Shown: piece by piece, positions 4,529 through 7,840 of the stretch
How the letters are laid out: each line of letters starts with the position of its first letter
How positions within the stretch are numbered: position 1 is the first letter of the stretch
Origin: JAUILA01 sp964563925
GTDB taxonomy: Bacteria; Bacteroidota; Bacteroidia; Cytophagales; Cyclobacteriaceae
Length of the DNA stretch: 7,840 nt
Direction of reading: 5' to 3'
Assembly (NCBI GenBank): GCA_964563925.1
Contig: CAZLZD010000102.1
Span: 1-7,840 of the forward strand
Made by a program: the position numbers and the translations under genes
The notes under the pieces: model-generated
The model's input: only the letters and a program-made list of their open reading frames with translations
Databases searched by the model: none
What the model was told of the DNA's origin: nothing

Positions 4529-7408
4529 TTACTTTAACAGGTCACTGGGGTTTTTTCCGAATTCCTGCTTGAAGACGCGGGAGAAGTAACTGGGGTCGGT
4601 AAACCCGGTTTTATAGGCTACTTCGGAAATATTCAATTCTCCCTCCTGTATAAGTTCAAGTCCTTTCTCCAGGCGATACGACCGGATGAATTGGGAGGGG
4701 GTCTTGCCTGTCAGCGCTTTGAGCTTTCGATAGATCTGCATCTGGCTCATGCCGGCAGCTTTTGACAGCTCAAGCACACCGAATTCTTCATCACTCAGGC
4801 ATAGCTGAATTTGTTCGCGGAGTTTTTGCAGGAATACATCATCGGCCGAGGTTTCTGTCTCGAGTGATTCACCGACGGCCCCTGCATAATACTGCTGGAG
4901 TTTTTGGCGGGATTCCACCAGTTTTTTCAGGCGAATCAGCAATTCTTCCTTATCAAATGGTTTGGTAAGATAGGCGTCGGCCCCATACTTTAATCCTTCC
5001 ACCTTGTCCGATTGCGTACTCCTGGCCGTAAGCAGTATGATGGGAATATGGCTTGTCCGTTCGTCCTGTTTCAGCGTTTGGCATACTTCATAGCCATTTT
5101 TTTCGGGCATCATCACATCGCAGATGATGATGTCAGGAATTATTTCGAGGGCCTTTTCGATCCCCGCTCTCCCGTTAAGGGCGGTATGGACCAGGTGGTT
5201 TTCTTTAACAATTGATTTTATATAGGTGATAATGTCCTCATTATCTTCTATGATCAGTAATTCCAGCAAATTGTGAGATATTGCGGTGTCAAGGGAAACG
5301 GGTGCCGTTGAATCAGAATTGGTTATTTCAGCTTCGGAGGTAATTTCATCCGGCGTCATGTCAGGAACATCTATGGTATCGGATTGCGATTCAATCGGCA
5401 GGTAAATGATAAATGAGGATCCCTTTCCCACCTGGCTTTCAACACTGATCCGGCCGTCCATCAGCTCCACCAGTTCCTTAGTCAGTGCCAGTCCGATGCC
5501 GCCGGTACCTGTACCTCCTGTACTGCCTGTCTGTTCAATCTGGTAGAACTGATCAAAGATAAGCCCGACAGACTCTGCCGGAATCCCGATACCCGTATCC
5601 TTGACTTTCAATTTCAGGAAAGCAGTACCGTTCTCTTCCACCTTGCTGGCATGAAAAATCACCTTTCCGTACTCCGGGGTAAACTTGAGTGCGTTAGATA
5701 ATAAGTTATAGACGATTTGCTGAACTTTTTCCGGGTCAAAGTCCATCGTCACCATTTCTTCTTCCGAATGAAAAAACAGGCGAATATTTTTCTGTGTCGC
5801 TGCAGAATAGAACGATTCGGTAAGGTACTGCAGGTACACAATAATGTTCCGGTGCACCTTTTGCAACTCCAGTTTACCTGTCTCCAGTTTGGATAAATCA
5901 AGGAGCTGGTTGATGAGCTTCAGGAGATTTTTACCATTACGCTTTATCAGGGTTTTTTCCTGTTTGTGTGCCTTGATATTTTCGGTGATACCCATGATTA
6001 CCGTGAGCGGAGTACGAAACTCGTGGGTGATGTTGGTATAGAAACGCGTTTTGAAATCGTTCAGCTCCTTTAAACGGAGGGCTTCCAGCTCCTTTTTTTC
6101 CTGGATCAGCCGGCTCTCTTTGAGCTGGAAGTCTGCCTGTTGCTGTGCCACTTTTTGTTGCCTCTGGCGGTAAGCCAGTCCCAGGGAGAAAATGATAACT
6201 TCCACTATTGTTCCCGCTTTTAAATAGAAAAGGGAAAAAGGAGGCACCCACAACAGGCTGATGACGGTTAAGAATGAGCCAATTGTAATGGCCGAAATAC
6301 CGGCAATAACAAAATACCCTTTAATGTCTTTTGATTTAAGCAACGGATAGATTAGTCCGCAACAAATGACAACCATCAGGCAAATGTAGGGCACGGTAAT
6401 CCTGTCTTCTATCACAAAGCTGAAATTGGTCGTCAGTAAAACCACCACATTCAGTATGACCAGGGGAAAACCCAGGTAGATGACTCCCTTTAATATTTTG
6501 TCCCAGGTCGGTAATAACTCCGTTAAATCAAGGAAGCTGCGGATGAATGCCAGGTATAGCATCATGGCGAAGTAAAGGGACAACTTGGTAAATCGCTGAT
6601 AAGCCGGATTTTCTGAAAAAAGACCGGTCCAGTCGACCAGGTCGTCGGAAACATACGCCGCGTACACCACGACCATTAACAGGTATAAGGAGTAATAAAG
6701 AAAACTGCGGTCTCTTCCGTAAAAGTATACGATCAGGTTGTAGAAGAACATCATGAGCAGAAAACCCATGAACATGGCATTCCCTGCTTTGGCTTTCAGT
6801 AATTCGTCATAATAGGTGTCGATATGTTTTAAACGGATGTAAAAAGAGGGATATGTGGCCTTACGCTCGCTCATACCGCGAAAATAAACCGTTACCACCT
6901 GGTTTGGAGGCAGGCCCAGCTTGACCAGGTTTCCCCGGGCAGTGGGCAAAAAAGGTTTCTGAGAATCCGGGGTAAACGCACCATTGGGTTGCTTAACCCA
7001 TGTTCCGTCTTCATCCTGGAGGAATATGTCCAGGGTTGTCCAGGTACTGTTGAACGTAAGAACCCATTCCGTATGCTGATTTGCATCAGCCATGCGGTTC
7101 TCTATCCGGAGTTTCCCCCAGTAATTCCGGCTGTTTTCAAAAGGAGCGTTGTATTCCCGAAACGGGGTAAATAGGTTTTGAATTTCAGGGGTGGTAATTT
7201 CGCCGATGGTATAGCCGGGAAGGGTATCCTTCAGGATTTGGACATACGACTGCAACCAGTGATCTGTTTGTTCGTTTTCAAGGACCAGGATTTGAGGACG
7301 CTTGTCGGAGTGAATGGTCGGGGTGTTGCCGGACTTACATCCGGCAAGTACCAACAGACCAAGGACTATCCAACGACATCCGTTTTTACATGTTGGATGG
7401 CAATTCAC
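4529..7408 (-). CDS. Hybrid two-component sensor/regulator: 7TMR-DISM sensor, histidine kinase, receiver, AraC-type DNA-binding domain
   Basis: This 959-residue chain carries a full signalling pathway. Residues 1-24 form a signal with a lipobox-like L-A-G-C24. Residues 40-195 are a periplasmic sensor resembling 7TMR-DISMED2. Seven membrane segments (about 208-230, 233-253, 272-292, 306-327, 337-357, 364-387, 390-412) match 7TMR-DISM. A coiled-coil helix (413-455) leads to the H-box with phospho-acceptor H462 (T-H-E-F-R-T-P). The ATPase domain has N568 and N572, D-T-G-I-G-I-P (604-610), an F-box (617-622) and G-G-I-G-L (636-640). After an acidic, Ser/Thr-rich linker, the receiver has E721/D722, phospho-acceptor D764, T794 and K816. 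An AraC-family HTH fills 855-957. All catalytic residues are present. It should bind a periplasmic or membrane ligand and regulate transcription, probably of nearby genes. The start is GTG at 7408: no in-frame ATG lies between the upstream TGA (7438-7436) and the signal, and an A-rich stretch precedes it. HTCS proteins with Y_Y_Y propellers are longer (about 1300-1400). Confidence 0.95.
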   Translation of the reverse strand: MNCHPTCKNGCRWIVLGLLVLAGCKSGNTPTIHSDKRPQILVLENEQTDHWLQSYVQILKDTLPGYTIGEITTPEIQNLFTPFREYNAPFENSRNYWGKLRIENRMADANQHTEWVLTFNSTWTTLDIFLQDEDGTWVKQPNGAFTPDSQKPFLPTARGNLVKLGLPPNQVVTVYFRGMSERKATYPSFYIRLKHIDTYYDELLKAKAGNAMFMGFLLMMFFYNLIVYFYGRDRSFLYYSLYLLMVVVYAAYVSDDLVDWTGLFSENPAYQRFTKLSLYFAMMLYLAFIRSFLDLTELLPTWDKILKGVIYLGFPLVILNVVVLLTTNFSFVIEDRITVPYICLMVVICCGLIYPLLKSKDIKGYFVIAGISAITIGSFLTVISLLWVPPFSLFYLKAGTIVEVIIFSLGLAYRQRQQKVAQQQADFQLKESRLIQEKKELEALRLKELNDFKTRFYTNITHEFRTPLTVIMGITENIKAHKQEKTLIKRNGKNLLKLINQLLDLSKLETGKLELQKVHRNIIVYLQYLTESFYSAATQKNIRLFFHSEEEMVTMDFDPEKVQQIVYNLLSNALKFTPEYGKVIFHASKVEENGTAFLKLKVKDTGIGIPAESVGLIFDQFYQIEQTGSTGGTGTGGIGLALTKELVELMDGRISVESQVGKGSSFIIYLPIESQSDTIDVPDMTPDEITSEAEITNSDSTAPVSLDTAISHNLLELLIIEDNEDIITYIKSIVKENHLVHTALNGRAGIEKALEIIPDIIICDVMMPEKNGYEVCQTLKQDERTSHIPIILLTARSTQSDKVEGLKYGADAYLTKPFDKEELLIRLKKLVESRQKLQQYYAGAVGESLETETSADDVFLQKLREQIQLCLSDEEFGVLELSKAAGMSQMQIYRKLKALTGKTPSQFIRSYRLEKGLELIQEGELNISEVAYKTGFTDPSYFSRVFKQEFGKNPSDLLK
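5504..5530 (-). repeat. Three tandem 9-bp units in the ATP-lid of the kinase
   Basis: On the plus strand three diverged units, CCTGTACCT, CCTGTACTG and CCTGTCTGT, lie side by side within about 5506-5533. In the protein they give T-G-S, T-G-G, T-G-T (627-635) followed by G-G-I-G-L. The repeat sits where relatives usually have a charged, variable ATP-lid loop before the G2 box. The reading frame is kept. Confidence 0.7.
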
Positions 7409-7593
7409 CTGGTGTATTTTTAAAAAGACTGTAATTCATATACCCGGTAATTTTACCTGTCTTTTCTTTAACCCACTAAGTTTGATTTTGTCTATTATTA
7501 TTCCTGAATACCAACAATTTAGCAACTAAAGACAGCGGATTCGCATAAGATACATAAATAAATTTATATACCTAATCAAAGCCTGATTTGTAC

Positions 7594-7615
7594 CGGCTGC
7601 TCTTGCAAGCAACCG
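7594..7615. repeat. Hairpin upstream of the sensor gene
   Basis: CGGCTGCT (7594-7601) pairs with AGCAACCG (7608-7615) in seven of eight positions around a 6-base loop. It lies 186 bp upstream of the sensor start, too far to act on ribosome binding directly. It has no T-run on either side. It may be a regulator-binding palindrome or a leader hairpin; function is unknown. Confidence 0.45.
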
Positions 7616-7689
7616 ATTTAATTTCATTCAGGAATGGGAGTATTTATACGTGAGGATGGGGGAAGATAGGAAATAATCATTTAACTGTC

Positions 7690-7740
7690 ATCCCCGGATT
7701 CGTCAGACGGAGACCAGGGATCTCCACCATCATCAATGGT
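7690..7740. repeat. REP-like palindrome unit A
   Basis: The stem ATCCCCGG (7690-7697) pairs with CCAGGGAT (7714-7721) with one mismatch and contains a smaller inverted repeat, CGTC/GACG (7701-7709). A second hairpin, ACCAT/ATGGT around a 5-base loop (7726-7740), follows directly. The unit begins with GTCATCC (7687-7693), as does unit B 72 bases further on. Short dispersed intergenic palindromes of this style are common in Bacteroidota; membership of a genome-wide family is inference. Confidence 0.6.
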
Positions 7741-7762
7741 CGCTGTCAACCCCGTCCCGTCA

Positions 7763-7803
7763 TCCTGATGAACCTGCGGGCCCGACCCGCAGTCGAATCA
7801 GGA
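7763..7803. repeat. REP-like palindrome unit B (nested perfect stems)
   Basis: The outer stem TCCTGAT (7763-7769) pairs perfectly with ATCAGGA (7797-7803), and the inner stem CTGCGGG (7774-7780) pairs perfectly with CCCGCAG (7786-7792). Two 4-base strands form a symmetric internal loop and the apex loop is CCCGA. Fourteen perfect pairs in 41 bases far exceed chance. The unit starts within GTCATCC (7759-7765), matching unit A. No T-run follows on either strand, so it is a poor terminator and a better REP-type element. Confidence 0.75.
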
Positions 7804-7822
7804 CCTATAAATTTTAATAGGT
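7803..7822. repeat. AT-rich hairpin adjoining unit B
   Basis: ACCTAT (7803-7808) pairs with ATAGGT (7817-7822) around an 8-base A/T loop. It shares its first base with the end of unit B and so extends the palindrome cluster towards the right edge. It could be part of a composite repeat or a simple terminator for a gene beyond the window. Confidence 0.5.
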
Positions 7823-7840
7823 ACCGGCTAGACACCGGGT

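Larger units (their letters stand above)
7409..7840. other. 432-bp non-coding region upstream of the sensor gene
   Basis: No supported gene is present. The half near the sensor gene (7409-7590) is AT-rich and should hold its promoter and leader, but I found no CAAAnnTA (minus-strand -7 box). A hairpin lies at 7594-7615 and a cluster of palindromes at 7690-7822. A 17-codon ATG frame (7439 to 7389, minus strand) overlaps the sensor start in another frame and is not supported as a gene. What lies to the right of the window cannot be judged. Confidence 0.7.

Noticed and set aside
5937..6251. 104-codon open frame on the minus strand inside the sensor gene
   Set aside because: It overlaps the coiled-coil and H-box region of the sensor in another frame and has no domain pattern of its own; the sensor frame holds all catalytic residues.
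7389..7439. 17-codon ATG frame overlapping the sensor start, as a leader peptide or a frameshifted true start
   Set aside because: It ends just inside the sensor gene and shows no signal sequence; the GTG frame gives a full lipoprotein-type signal without needing a frameshift.
7477..7484. TAAGTTTG on the plus strand, an exact match to the -7 box TAnnTTTG
   Set aside because: No plus-strand gene follows within the window and no -33 element is visible at the right distance; one 8-base degenerate match is expected by chance.
7590..7829. Direct repeat GTACCGGCT at 7590-7598 and 7821-7829 as an attachment site or target duplication
   Set aside because: Nine bases are too short in this span to exclude chance, and no integrase, transposase or inserted gene lies between the copies.

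Overview
The window looks like a chromosomal segment of a Bacteroidota bacterium, most likely of the Saprospiria/Lewinella type. This rests on three things: a secreted protein ending in a type IX secretion (T9SS) sorting domain with a Y-P-N-P motif, a fused hybrid two-component system (kinase, receiver and AraC output in one chain), and the absence of Shine-Dalgarno-like sites before all three genes. The phylum assignment is well supported; the class is inference from domain style.

Layout: all three protein genes lie on the minus strand, so the order of reading is right to left. From the right, 7409-7840 is non-coding and carries several palindromic, REP-like elements (7690-7822) and a hairpin at 7594-7615. 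Then come a 959-residue hybrid sensor/regulator (4529-7408), a 232-bp gap, a 213-residue lipoprotein of unknown function (3655-4296), a 102-bp gap with a strong stem-loop (3593-3625), and the first 1184 codons of a giant secreted protein (1-3552) whose end lies beyond the left edge. My reading of this last gene is open without interruption from its ATG to base 1.

The secreted protein is a mosaic: signal peptide, seven FG-GAP-type repeats, an unrecognised domain, a HYR-like Ig module that seems to be split by an inserted jelly-roll-like domain, a second HYR-like module, a PKD domain, a G-G-G-W-I module, and the start of the T9SS sorting domain. The last ~375 residues are clearly more GC-rich than the rest.

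A plausible reading is that the sensor, with a periplasmic ligand-binding region and seven membrane segments, controls the downstream lipoprotein and surface protein. Only the gene order and shared strand support this; no operator or promoter could be identified with confidence. Apart from the mosaic protein, the unfamiliar domain and the palindrome cluster, the content fits known Bacteroidota families.
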